DNA of 64,000 nt from Puniceicoccus vermicola (GCF_014230055.1 NZ_JACHVA010000127.1:124001-188000); one strand, 5' to 3'; positions 36,120 through 44,906 are shown, numbered from the stretch's first letter. The notes: generated from the letters alone by a model not told the origin. Translations and numbers: made by a program.

Positions 36120-37358
36120 ATGGCTGCTGAATCCAATTCGTCTCTCGCCGGAGTTTTCAATGCGCGCCTTCCTCAACGCGAGGGCCGATTTCGACTATCT
36201 TTTTCCGATGGGCTGCTCACATCGATTTCGCCGGAATCTTCGAGCAGCCCCAGCGAGGGTTGGATCGACGCAAAAGGTGGCCTCGTCACCCCGCCATTCG
36301 TCGATCCCCACTTCCACCTCGACTCAGTCCATAGCATTGACGAAACCGGAGAGAATGTCAGCGGCACCCTCCTCGAAGGGATCGCACTCTGGAAAAAATA
36401 CAAAACCAACCTTCGCCCGGATCAGATTCTCGAACGAGCCCGCACCTATTGCCAAGAAGTTCAGGCGCTGGGGCTACAGGCAATCCGCAGCCATGTTGAT
36501 GTGTCCTACGAGAGTCTAGCGGGAGTCGAGGCTCTGATCCAACTACGGGACGAATTCGCCGGAAAAATCGACATCCAACTGGTTGCCTTTCCCCAAGACG
36601 GATTCTACCGCAATCCTCAAGGTGAGGCTCTCCTATTAAAAGCCCTCGACACCGGCATTGATGTAATCGGAGGTATTCCTCATTTTGAAAGAACCTACGA
36701 CGAAGGAAGCCGATCCGTAGACCGAATCTGCCAAATCGCAGCCGACCGAGGAATCCGCGTCGACCTTCACTGCGATGAAACTGACGACGGAGCCTCTCAC
36801 CACGTCGAAACTCTTGCAGCCAAGACCATCCAATACGGTCTCACCGGACGAACGGCAGCGTCACACACCACCTCTCTCCATTCTGCCGATGACGCTTGGT
36901 TTGCAAAACTTCTTCCTCTCCTCGGCGAAGCGGGCATCACCATCATCCCCAATCCTCTGATCAACCTCACGCTGCAAGGAAGATTCGACCATTATCCCAA
37001 ACGGCGGGGAATCACCCGTATTCCTGAACTCGACAGCACCGGAATTCCCGTAGCCCTAGGCCAAGACTGCGTCCGCGACCCATGGTATCCTCTCGGCACA
37101 GGCAACCTCCTAGACGTAGCCCACATGACCGTTCACGGCAGCCAGATGACCGGGATTGACCAAATGAACCGCCTCCTCCCCATGATCTCATCCAACGGAG
37201 CTACTGCCATGGGCCTGAAAGGATATTCTCTCAAAGAGAACGAACCCGCCCACCTTCTGATTTTCCAGGAGTCCAGTTTCATCGAACTATTGAGAAAGCG
37301 CCCCCGTCCCACAACGATCATTAGGACAGGGGAAGAGATCGAAATCAGATCCCAATAA
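36120..37358 (+). CDS. CodA-like amidohydrolase (cytosine/purine deaminase family)
   Basis: 412-aa amidohydrolase closely resembling E. coli cytosine deaminase CodA. Metal and catalytic residues are conserved: His64/His66 (PHFHLD), Gln159 (AFPQDG), His217/Glu220 (HCDE), His249 (SHTT) and Asp316. The residue next to the metal Asp, CodA Asp314, which contributes to substrate choice, is Cys317 here (GQDC instead of GHDD). Substrate may therefore be a purine or modified base, not cytosine. I place the start at ATG 36120, 59 nt after the preceding stop; a frame open from 36021 would overlap the previous gene. Last gene of the co-directional run. Confidence 0.85.
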   Translation: MAAESNSSLAGVFNARLPQREGRFRLSFSDGLLTSISPESSSSPSEGWIDAKGGLVTPPFVDPHFHLDSVHSIDETGENVSGTLLEGIALWKKYKTNLRPDQILERARTYCQEVQALGLQAIRSHVDVSYESLAGVEALIQLRDEFAGKIDIQLVAFPQDGFYRNPQGEALLLKALDTGIDVIGGIPHFERTYDEGSRSVDRICQIAADRGIRVDLHCDETDDGASHHVETLAAKTIQYGLTGRTAASHTTSLHSADDAWFAKLLPLLGEAGITIIPNPLINLTLQGRFDHYPKRRGITRIPELDSTGIPVALGQDCVRDPWYPLGTGNLLDVAHMTVHGSQMTGIDQMNRLLPMISSNGATAMGLKGYSLKENEPAHLLIFQESSFIELLRKRPRPTTIIRTGEEIEIRSQ

Positions 37359-37368
37359 TCTTTTTAGA

Positions 37369-38325
37369 TTATCCGAAAAGGCCCTTCCGAAGCCCAGTTC
37401 CCACAGAGAGCCCTTTCCAGTCGCTCCCTCGTAGAGAATGAGGCCTTCGAGCCCGCTTCCCATCCGGTTCATCTTCCAGGAACTTCCGCACAAAATCCTC
37501 TGATCCCAGCACCATCCCGTCCGAAAAATACCGCACCCGGCACCGCAAAACCACCGAAAGGGGCAACTTCCCCTTCTCCTCCTGCAAAACTCGCACCGCT
37601 TCTTCGTGAGAGATAGACTCTTTCCCTTCTTTCTCTCCATCGCCAGCCCCATACAAAGTCTGCCGATACCCAGCCAGATCCTTATCCACCACAGAGAGCC
37701 CAGCCCGGGCCAACCGCCCGCCCCCAAGAGCCTCCGCATACCCGCAAAACCGATAATCCTTAGGATCCGAAACCAACCCAGCACGAACCGCGTTCAGGTC
37801 AATATAGGCCGCCACAGTCCGCAAAGCCCACCGATCCCCTTCGACCAAAACACTCTTAAAGCGAGCCGACCAAAGCGGACCAAACCGATCCCGTGACCGG
37901 TTAAACCAAAGCGTAAACCGAAGCTTCAAAGTCCGCATAAACTCTGAAACATCATGCATCCGACGAGTAAGCTCCTTCCTCAATTCCCTCCCATCAAGGA
38001 AGTTATCCTTCAAATGCCCCTCCAAAACCTCCGCGGGCATCGGATTCCAAGGAGTAGGCTTAGGATACAACTTCCGATAACGACGAACCAACTCCTCATC
38101 CGAAACCTCAGTCCCTGCCGGTGGCACCTCCACCAAAATATGGAAGTGGTTCTTCATCACCGCATAAGTAACCACCCGCACCCCAGAGAACTCAGCAACC
38201 TGCCAGATCATCTTCCGCAAAACCTCCCTCTCCCGATCTCCAAAGAGAGCCTCCCCATTCACCGTCCGACTCATCAGATGATGATAAGACAATTGGTCCA
38301 ATACATGAAGTCTGCGCCTGCCCAT
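37369..38325 (-). CDS. REP-associated tyrosine transposase (RAYT), copy 2
   Basis: 318-aa HUH-type transposase, nearly identical to the copies at 2582-3538 and 51135-52085, with the same HFH motif (KNHFHILVEVP). At the position of Tyr137 in copy 1 it has Phe (LRFTLWFN). The ATG at 38325 is chosen over a GTG at 38334, because it aligns with the MGRRR start of copy 1 and puts the shared upstream block at 31 nt, as in copy 1. It lies 10 nt from the convergent CodA-like gene, so its insertion point sits right at the end of the arsenosugar run. The two stops are separated by TAATCTTTTTAGATTA, a short palindrome. Confidence 0.88.
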   Translation of the reverse strand: MGRRRLHVLDQLSYHHLMSRTVNGEALFGDREREVLRKMIWQVAEFSGVRVVTYAVMKNHFHILVEVPPAGTEVSDEELVRRYRKLYPKPTPWNPMPAEVLEGHLKDNFLDGRELRKELTRRMHDVSEFMRTLKLRFTLWFNRSRDRFGPLWSARFKSVLVEGDRWALRTVAAYIDLNAVRAGLVSDPKDYRFCGYAEALGGGRLARAGLSVVDKDLAGYRQTLYGAGDGEKEGKESISHEEAVRVLQEEKGKLPLSVVLRCRVRYFSDGMVLGSEDFVRKFLEDEPDGKRARRPHSLRGSDWKGLSVGTGLRKGLFG

Positions 38326-38356
38326 GATGGCCACTCTCTACCCTGCAGATAGGTTA

Positions 38357-38383
38357 GTCAAACTAAATAAAACAGTTATATTA
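38357..38383 (-). repeat. Conserved upstream block of RAYT copy 2
   Basis: 27-base counterpart of the block at 3570-3596, beginning GTCAAACTAAAT and ending ACAGTTATATTA on the + strand, 31 nt before the ATG of copy 2. Confidence 0.6.
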
Positions 38384-38443
38384 AAATCCAAACAAACTGA
38401 ACCAGTTGACCTCACCTGAAAAAAAACCTTTTGATGGGAGGTA

Positions 38444-41272
38444 ATGTATCTATTCCGCATTTTCGCTATTATCACTTTCATGTTCCTCACCCACGCAAAA
38501 CTCTCCGCTGAAGACTCATTTCCTTGGCCTCAGGAAACCTCGGATCTTAGTCCTGATCCCGAAATCCGTTTTGGCAGTCTGCCGAACGGTATGGGCTATT
38601 TGATCCGGACCTCTTCCGAGCCTCCAGAGCGGGTGAGCCTTCGACTTGTGGTGCAGGCCGGTTCCCTCATGGAAACTGAGGAGCAGCGGGGCCTAGCCCA
38701 CTTTCTGGAGCATATGGCTTTCAACGGGACTCGGAATTTTGCCTCAGGCGAAATGGTCGAGTATTTTCAGCGATTGGGAATGGCTTTTGGGGCCGACACC
38801 AATGCCAGCACAGGGTTTGATCGCACCCAGTACAAACTAGAACTCCCCAACGGGGATCCGGACCTTCGGACGGAGAGTCTTCGGCTTCTTCGCGACTATG
38901 CCGATGGGGTCCTGCTTGCATCGGAAGAGATTGAAAAAGAACGCGGTATTATTCTTTCGGAGAAAAACAGCCGGGATACCGTCGATTTTCGGACGTTTCA
39001 GACTGAAATCGGATTTCTTCTTCCTGGGACCAAGTTCGCCAACCGTATGCCGATCGGACTCGAAGAGGTGATTACCAATGTCCCCCGCGAGCAGTTTGTC
39101 AGCTTCTACGAAAGTTGGTACCATCCCGAACGAACCTTCTTGGTCGCCACCGGCGATATCGATCCGGACGCATGGGAGTCGGCAATCCGCGAAGCGTTTT
39201 CATCCTTCGGTGATGATAAGGGCCCTGCTCCAGAGGATCCTATTCTAGGTGAGGTTTCCTTTGAAGGGATTGAAGCTCTCGTGCATCGCGAACCCGAAGG
39301 AAAGGCAGTGCGCTTTGAGGTTTCTACGGGTCAAGCGATCGACGATCTTCCTGACACCGAAGCTCGTCGTATCCGGGAGGGACAACTACAGATTCTCAAT
39401 GCGATACTTTCGCGACGCATGGAGAGGCTGGCCCGTGACGAGGACTCCCCTATCCTCTCTAGCTATGCCTACAGCTATCCACTCTACGAATTTGTGGAAC
39501 TTTCGGGAATTTCGGCCACGGTCCGTCCCGACGAATGGGCCGATGGCGTCGGTATCGTCGAGCAAGAATTACGCAAAGCCCTTGAGCATGGCTTCGCCGA
39601 AGCGGAGATTTTAGAGGCGGAAGCGAATCTTCTCAGGGCTGCCCGAGAAAAGGTTGACGGACAGGAAACCCGCAAATCCTCTTCTTGGGCTGACGAATAC
39701 GCCTTTCTCGTTAATTCAGCGCGGGTGCCGCTCTCACCCGAGCAGGAATTGAGTATTGCGGAAGAAGCAGCGTCTTTGTCCACCCCGGCTACCTTGCAGC
39801 AGCTGCTTCAAGGTATCTGGTCGGATAATGGCCGTCGTCTTTTCCTGACGGGACCGGTTCCCGAAGGAGTCGAGGCCGAAGACCTCATTGCGGTTTACGA
39901 AACTTCCTCCTCCACTGAAGTTGCGGCTACCGAGATGCTCTCCGACCTCACTTTCCCCTATGCTGCCACCGGTGCGTCCGAGCCTACGGAGGTCACTCGT
40001 CACGAGGATCCTGAGCTGGCTCAAGCCCAGTACGCCAACGGCGTTCGAGCCAATTGGAAAAAGACTCCATTTGAAGAAGAGTCCATCCTCATCACCATTC
40101 GAATCGGAGGAGGAGGTCTTTCTCTACCGGATGATCAACCGGGGATTGCCCGTCTGGCCGAGGGTGCGTTCCTCCAAGGTGGACTGGCCGAAATCTCCTT
40201 TGACGATCTTCAAACCGTAACTGCCGGCCGCACAGTCAGCACCCGGTTTTCCGTCTCAGAAGATTCTTTCCAACTCCAAGGACAAACACGTCCCGAAGAT
40301 CTGGACCTCCAACTCGACATCCTCCGCGCTTTCCTCCTCGATCCTGGTTTTCGCTCCGAAGGTCTCAGCCTGTTCCGCCGTTCGATCGACTCCCAATACC
40401 GCGAGATCGAATCCACTTGGCAGGGCATTCTCCAAAGCGAGGCTTGGCCTTTCCTCTATGGGAACTACGGCCTGCAAAACTTCCCGAGCAAGGATGAGCT
40501 GAAAGAACGGAATTTCGAAGAACTCCGGGAATGGCTCGTTCCCCAGTTCCAGAATGGCTACTTGGAGGTCTCGGTCGTCGGCGATTTTGAAGAAGACTCA
40601 TTGGTCGCCTCATTGGACCGAGTCTTTGGCACCCTTCCCGGCAAACGTCCCAGCTCTCCACAATACACCGTCGGAGAGGATGGGCCCGTATTCCCTGAAG
40701 GCGAGCAACGTGAATTTGCAGTCAAATCCGATATCCCACAGGGCTCAGCGATGGTAGCGTTCCCCTCCGCCGGATTGGCCCCGGTGGAAGAAAGCCGTCG
40801 GCTCTCCCTGCTCTCTTCTGTTCTTGACGACCGTCTCCGCCTCAAGATCCGCGAAGAATCCGGCCAAGCGTATTCCTACACGGCCTCGAACCGACCTAGT
40901 GACACCTACGATTTCGGCATCTTTTTCGGCATCGCAATTCTTTCGCCCGAAAAGGTATCTCCTGTCGCCCAGCAAATCATGGAGGTCGTCGAGTCGCTAG
41001 GCACAGAGCCCATCACCGAGGACGAGCGACTACGCGCCCTGGCCCCGAACCTCAAACAGCTTGAGGACATGCGGCGCAACAACCGATACTGGCTCCGAGT
41101 CCTGAATGGCTCGCAAGTTGAGCCCGAGCAGATCGAGTGGTCGCGGACACTTCTGGAAGGGTACCAAGCGATCACCGTCGAGGATCTGCAAAAAACCGCC
41201 GAGACCTATCTCGTCCCCGAGAAAGCCGCATGGGTGGAAATCGCCTCCCCGATTCCCGTCGAGAGTCAATAG
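38444..41272 (+). CDS. M16 family zinc protease (insulinase-like)
   Basis: 942-aa secreted or periplasmic M16 peptidase. The N-terminus YLFRIFAIITFMFLTHAKLSAED is a signal peptide ending near residue 22. The inverted zinc motif HxxEH is His86-Phe-Leu-Glu89-His90 (RGLAHFLEHMAFNGT), and the downstream ERGIILSEKNSRD carries the third ligand glutamate. A second M16 half follows from about residue 520, with no zinc motif, and the family's R/Y pair region is SGQAYSYTASNRP. It probably degrades peptides in the envelope. The start is the ATG at 38444, with GGGAGG immediately upstream. Confidence 0.93.
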   Translation: MYLFRIFAIITFMFLTHAKLSAEDSFPWPQETSDLSPDPEIRFGSLPNGMGYLIRTSSEPPERVSLRLVVQAGSLMETEEQRGLAHFLEHMAFNGTRNFASGEMVEYFQRLGMAFGADTNASTGFDRTQYKLELPNGDPDLRTESLRLLRDYADGVLLASEEIEKERGIILSEKNSRDTVDFRTFQTEIGFLLPGTKFANRMPIGLEEVITNVPREQFVSFYESWYHPERTFLVATGDIDPDAWESAIREAFSSFGDDKGPAPEDPILGEVSFEGIEALVHREPEGKAVRFEVSTGQAIDDLPDTEARRIREGQLQILNAILSRRMERLARDEDSPILSSYAYSYPLYEFVELSGISATVRPDEWADGVGIVEQELRKALEHGFAEAEILEAEANLLRAAREKVDGQETRKSSSWADEYAFLVNSARVPLSPEQELSIAEEAASLSTPATLQQLLQGIWSDNGRRLFLTGPVPEGVEAEDLIAVYETSSSTEVAATEMLSDLTFPYAATGASEPTEVTRHEDPELAQAQYANGVRANWKKTPFEEESILITIRIGGGGLSLPDDQPGIARLAEGAFLQGGLAEISFDDLQTVTAGRTVSTRFSVSEDSFQLQGQTRPEDLDLQLDILRAFLLDPGFRSEGLSLFRRSIDSQYREIESTWQGILQSEAWPFLYGNYGLQNFPSKDELKERNFEELREWLVPQFQNGYLEVSVVGDFEEDSLVASLDRVFGTLPGKRPSSPQYTVGEDGPVFPEGEQREFAVKSDIPQGSAMVAFPSAGLAPVEESRRLSLLSSVLDDRLRLKIREESGQAYSYTASNRPSDTYDFGIFFGIAILSPEKVSPVAQQIMEVVESLGTEPITEDERLRALAPNLKQLEDMRRNNRYWLRVLNGSQVEPEQIEWSRTLLEGYQAITVEDLQKTAETYLVPEKAAWVEIASPIPVESQ

Positions 41273-41348
41273 AACGGCTGCGGAGCAAGTCGAGAAGGTA
41301 AACTTTCTACTCGTAACACGACGTTCACCGCCCTAGAAAACACCGCTT

Positions 41349-41768
41349 ATGGAAAAATCCCTTATCATTCTGAAACCCGATTGTATGGCAGCCAACAATG
41401 CCGGCGAAGTAATCTCGCGATTCGAGAATGCTGGCTTCACAATCGTGGCCGCGAAGATGGCTCGGCTCGATTCTTCCATCCTGCGCGAGCACTATGCCCA
41501 CGTTGCGGACAAGCCTTTCTTTCCGGAAATTGAGTCCTTCATGAGCTCACGACCCGTGATTTTCCTCGTTCTCGAGGGTGAAGGAGTCGTCCAAAAAGTC
41601 CGCGATCTTCTCGGACCCACTGATTCCGCTGAGGCTCCTGCGGGAACCATTCGCGGCGACTTGGGTACGGACAAAATGAAAAATGTGGTCCACGCATCCG
41701 ACAGTGTTGAAAACGCCTCGATCGAAATCGATCGTTTCTTCCGCTCGGAAGAACTCTGCGCGGACTGA
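41349..41768 (+). CDS. ndk: Nucleoside diphosphate kinase
   Basis: 139-aa NDK, transferring the terminal phosphate from NTPs to NDPs through a phosphohistidine. The active-site His115 is in KNVVHASDSVENA; the nucleotide-binding region TIRGDLGTD and the N-terminal LIILKPDCM are canonical. Length matches the family. It lies 5 nt upstream of the ribB start and is probably the first gene of the ndk-ribB-ribH-nusB-ftsY run. Confidence 0.96.
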   Translation: MEKSLIILKPDCMAANNAGEVISRFENAGFTIVAAKMARLDSSILREHYAHVADKPFFPEIESFMSSRPVIFLVLEGEGVVQKVRDLLGPTDSAEAPAGTIRGDLGTDKMKNVVHASDSVENASIEIDRFFRSEELCAD

Positions 41769-41773
41769 GCGCA

Positions 41774-42919
41774 GTGACTGAAGATCCCAGCACAGAGGAT
41801 GTCTTCGATTCCATCGAAGAAGCCATAGCGGAAATCGCTGCCGGGCGCATGGTGATCGTCACCGATGACGAGAACCGCGAGAATGAAGGTGATTTGGTAT
41901 TGGCGGCCTCTAAGGTGTCGCCCGAGGCCATCAACCAGATGATCCAAGAGGCAGGCGGCCTAATCTGCGCCCCTACCCTGAGCCATCAGCTTACGCGATT
42001 GGGCATCAACCAGATGGTCGTCGACAACCGGGAAAGCCATCGCACGGATTTCTCGGTGTCTGTAGACGCCGCTGAGGGGATCTCCACGGGTATCAGTGCC
42101 TATGATCGGGCCCAGACCATCCGGATCCTGGCGAATCCGGATGCGACTCCGGACATGCTGGTGCAGCCTGGTCATATCTTCCCTCTTCGCTCCCGTCCGG
42201 GCGGGGTTCTCCAGCGCGCCGGTCACACCGAAGCGGCAGTGGATCTAGCGACCCTCGCCGGACTCCACCCGAGCGGAGTGATCTGCGAGATCCTGAACAA
42301 GGATGGGACGATGGCACGGCTTCCGGAGCTCCTCGCCTTCAAGAAGAAACACAGCTTGAAGATGGTCTCCATCGCCCAGCTGATCGAATATCGGCACAAG
42401 CGGGAAAAATTGGTGGAGCCGATCGGATTGAAGAAGGTGGAAACAGACTTTGGAACCTTCGACCTCCATTTGTTCCGAAGCATTCTCGACAACCGTGTCC
42501 ACCTCGCTCTTACGATGGGAGAACTCGACGGAGATCCCACGCTCGTCCGCGTCCAAGGGGAAAACCTACTCTCGGACGTCTTCGGAGCCAGCTTCCGCGA
42601 AAATCTGGTCCGGCCTGCGATGAAGCGGATTGCTGAGGAAGGGAAAGGGGCCGTCGTATATATCGAACAGTCGAACGGAGGATTTCGCCTTGATCCCAAG
42701 ACCGGTCAACTCTCCGACCAAGACGGCCTCGGAGGTGCACCGATGGACTTCCGCGACTATGGCATGGGAGCTCAGATCCTTTCTGAACTCGGCCTTTGCA
42801 AAATCCGTTTGCTCACCTCCCGCCCGCGCAAGGCAATCGCTCTCGAGGGATACGATCTGCAAATCGTGGAGCAGGTCCAAGTCGTCGATCATAACTTTGA
42901 CCAAGAAGAATCTGAATGA
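41774..42919 (+). CDS. ribB: 3,4-dihydroxy-2-butanone 4-phosphate synthase with degenerate GTP cyclohydrolase II domain
   Basis: 381-aa protein of RibBA architecture. The N-terminal DHBP synthase (1-205) is intact: DDENRENEGDL, the substrate segment RPGGVLQRAGHTEAAVDL and the C-terminal HPSGVICEILN. The C-terminal half aligns with GTP cyclohydrolase II, but the zinc site (normally ECLTGDVFGSLRCDCG) reads GENLLSDVFGASFREN (262-277), with all three cysteines lost, and the catalytic RQEGRG region reads EQSNGGF. It should therefore make only the four-carbon riboflavin precursor, like the RibBX variants described in other bacteria. A separate RibA must lie elsewhere. GTG start; overlaps ribH by 4 nt. 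Confidence 0.9.
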   Translation: MTEDPSTEDVFDSIEEAIAEIAAGRMVIVTDDENRENEGDLVLAASKVSPEAINQMIQEAGGLICAPTLSHQLTRLGINQMVVDNRESHRTDFSVSVDAAEGISTGISAYDRAQTIRILANPDATPDMLVQPGHIFPLRSRPGGVLQRAGHTEAAVDLATLAGLHPSGVICEILNKDGTMARLPELLAFKKKHSLKMVSIAQLIEYRHKREKLVEPIGLKKVETDFGTFDLHLFRSILDNRVHLALTMGELDGDPTLVRVQGENLLSDVFGASFRENLVRPAMKRIAEEGKGAVVYIEQSNGGFRLDPKTGQLSDQDGLGGAPMDFRDYGMGAQILSELGLCKIRLLTSRPRKAIALEGYDLQIVEQVQVVDHNFDQEESE

Positions 42920-43380
42920 GCTTTGACCAAGCAATTTCCGACCAAAAGCTGGAAGGCAAAGGTCTCCGTATCGGTATCGTCGCCGCGTGCTATAATGGTG
43001 AGCGCGTAAACAAGCTACTCAACCTAGTCGTTCAGGAGCTTGAGAAGCTCGGGGTGGATCAAACGGAGATTCGAGTGGAGAGAGTTCCTGGAGCGATGGA
43101 GATCCCCTTCGCCGCTTCCCGACTCTCCCAATCCTCCGATTACCATGCGCTGATTGGACTCGGAGTCGTAATCGCCGGCGACACGAATCATCACGATGTG
43201 ATCGGATACACCACCGCGTCATCCCTCCAACAGATTTCCATCGCGACCGGAGTCCCCGTGGTTAACGGAATCCTGGTCGTTGAGACAGAACAGCAAGCCT
43301 CTGATCGCTTGGGCGACAAAGTCGACCGAGGAGCAGAATTCGCCCGGGCTGCCATTGCCTTGGCCAACTTGGATCTTTAA
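42916..43380 (+). CDS. ribH: 6,7-dimethyl-8-ribityllumazine synthase
   Basis: 154-aa lumazine synthase, condensing DHBP with 5-amino-6-ribitylaminouracil. The core motifs IGIVAACYNGE, RVPGAMEIPFAA and IAGDTNHHDVI (active-site His) are intact. It starts within the ribB stop (ATGA) and so follows the enzyme making one of its substrates. It leads into nusB 4 nt later, the common ribH-nusB arrangement of many bacteria. Confidence 0.96.
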   Translation: MSFDQAISDQKLEGKGLRIGIVAACYNGERVNKLLNLVVQELEKLGVDQTEIRVERVPGAMEIPFAASRLSQSSDYHALIGLGVVIAGDTNHHDVIGYTTASSLQQISIATGVPVVNGILVVETEQQASDRLGDKVDRGAEFARAAIALANLDL

Positions 43381-43384
43381 TTTC

Positions 43385-43861
43385 ATGCCGAACGAGAAAC
43401 AACCAGAAGGAGCCTCCGTGCCTGCGCGCAAGCCCTCGCGACGACGTCAGAACCGAGTGGCGGCCATGCAATTCCTCTACCTGTACGAATCCAATCGGGG
43501 CGATACGCTCACCGAGCTCCTATTGGGGTTCATGGATACTCAGGAGAAGGAACGCGACTACTACCAATTTGCGGAAGAACTCATTCACGGAACGATAGGC
43601 AACCTCGAAGAAATCGACGCCAAAATCCAATCTCTCGCGAGCAACTGGAAGTTTGACCGGATCGCCCGTGTGGACTTGGCCATCCTGCGCATGGCCTGCT
43701 TCGAACTCCTTCATCGGTCCGATATCCCCCCGGTGGTGACGATCAATGAGGCGATCGATCTCGGGAAAGAATACTCGAATCAGGAGAGCCGACGGTTCCT
43801 CAATGGAGTCCTCGACCGGATGTCCAGCGAGCTCGGACGCCCACTGCGAGAGGCCGAATAA
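43385..43861 (+). CDS. nusB: Transcription antitermination factor NusB
   Basis: 158-aa NusB, which with NusE (S10) binds boxA in rRNA leader transcripts to prevent termination. The signatures are RRRQNRVAAMQFLYLYES, WKFDRIARVDLAILRMACFELL and VTINEAIDLGKEYSNQESRRFLNGVLDR. The ATG at 43385, 4 nt after the ribH stop, gives a normal length; a frame open from 43280 inside ribH is ignored. Confidence 0.96.
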   Translation: MPNEKQPEGASVPARKPSRRRQNRVAAMQFLYLYESNRGDTLTELLLGFMDTQEKERDYYQFAEELIHGTIGNLEEIDAKIQSLASNWKFDRIARVDLAILRMACFELLHRSDIPPVVTINEAIDLGKEYSNQESRRFLNGVLDRMSSELGRPLREAE

Positions 43862-43879
43862 CCCAGCCCCTGGATTCCG

Positions 43880-44815
43880 ATGAGCGAAGAGAAAAAAGGA
43901 TTTTTCCGTCGTTTCCGTGAAGGCCTCAAAAAGAGCACCCGCGGTTTTACCAGCGCTGTTGGCGGCGTATTCAGTCGTGGCAAACTGGATGAGGACTCCC
44001 TGAATGCAATTGAGGAAGCTCTATTCGGCGCGGATTTCGGTGTTGAAACCGCAGAAGAGGTAATGGAAGCGATCCGCAAGGAATATCGAAAGAACCGAGA
44101 CCTGCGCGGAAAGGAAGCGGCAGAGATCGGAGCCCGAGTCCTCGAAGGTATTCTTGAAGGGGCCGAGGGGAATTTCGTACCCGGCACCAATCACCCCTCT
44201 GTCATTGCCCTCGTCGGCGTCAATGGATCCGGCAAGACGACCACCTCCGCCAAAATCGCTTGGCGCTTCAAGGAGACCGGTTCCACTGTCCTCGTAGGTG
44301 CCTGCGACACCTTCCGTGCGGCCGCCAATGAGCAGCTCAAGGTCTGGAGCGATCGACTCGATATTGAGATAATCGGCAGTCATCAAGGGGCGGATCCCGC
44401 AGCCGTAGCCTTCGACAGTTTTGCGGCCGCTCAAAAACGCAACAAAGACCTTCTCGTCCTCGACACAGCCGGTCGTCTCCACACGAAGAGTAATCTCATG
44501 GAGGAGTTGAAGAAGGTTCGCCGTGTTCTCGGCAAACAGCGTGAAGGCACGCCCGAAGAGCGCTGGCTCGTCGTCGACGGTAGCCATGGTACGAACTCGA
44601 TCCAGCAAGCCCGGATTTTCCACGAAGCTTTTGACCTCACCGGCCTCGTCATCACGAAATTGGACGGCACCAGTCGGGGTGGAGCTCTCGTCGGCATCTA
44701 TCGTGAGATGAACCTTCCGATCTATTACGTAGGCCTCGGTGAACAACCGGAAGATCTTCAGCCATTTTCCGTCAAGGAATACTGCGAAGCCATTTTCGCC
44801 AGCGGCGAGGAATGA
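43880..44815 (+). CDS. ftsY: Signal recognition particle receptor FtsY
   Basis: 311-aa SRP receptor GTPase, docking Ffh-ribosome complexes at the inner membrane. Short N-terminal amphipathic helix (FFRRFREGLKKS), then NG domain: P-loop GVNGSGKTT (113-121), DTFRAAA (143-149), DTAGR (195-199) and TKLD (259-262). The usual DATTGQN box reads DGSHGTN (233-239), an uncommon variant, with the GTP-binding residues elsewhere intact. The acidic A domain of E. coli FtsY is absent, as in many bacteria. It follows nusB by 18 nt. A long antisense open frame here is a codon-bias shadow. Confidence 0.95.
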   Translation: MSEEKKGFFRRFREGLKKSTRGFTSAVGGVFSRGKLDEDSLNAIEEALFGADFGVETAEEVMEAIRKEYRKNRDLRGKEAAEIGARVLEGILEGAEGNFVPGTNHPSVIALVGVNGSGKTTTSAKIAWRFKETGSTVLVGACDTFRAAANEQLKVWSDRLDIEIIGSHQGADPAAVAFDSFAAAQKRNKDLLVLDTAGRLHTKSNLMEELKKVRRVLGKQREGTPEERWLVVDGSHGTNSIQQARIFHEAFDLTGLVITKLDGTSRGGALVGIYREMNLPIYYVGLGEQPEDLQPFSVKEYCEAIFASGEE

Positions 44816-44872
44816 TTGTCGGATCCCTGCGAATCGCTGCATCCAAAGGCTGTGTCAGATCACCGAAAATTT

Positions 44873-44906
44873 CCCGAATCGGGAGTTTCAACGCTCGTAA
44901 ACTCCC
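44873..44906 (+). other. Overlapping hairpins between ftsY and aroB
   Basis: CCCGA-A-TCGGG (44873-44883) overlaps a perfect 8-bp stem GGGAGTTT/AAACTCCC (44881-44906, 10-base loop). The two cannot form at once, as in attenuator-type switches, but no U-tract follows. It sits in the 193-nt gap after ftsY; an mRNA 3' structure is the simplest reading. Confidence 0.4.

Noticed and set aside
44021-44842. 273-aa - strand frame opposite ftsY
   Set aside because: Antisense to all FtsY GTPase motifs; length is explained by G+C codon bias.
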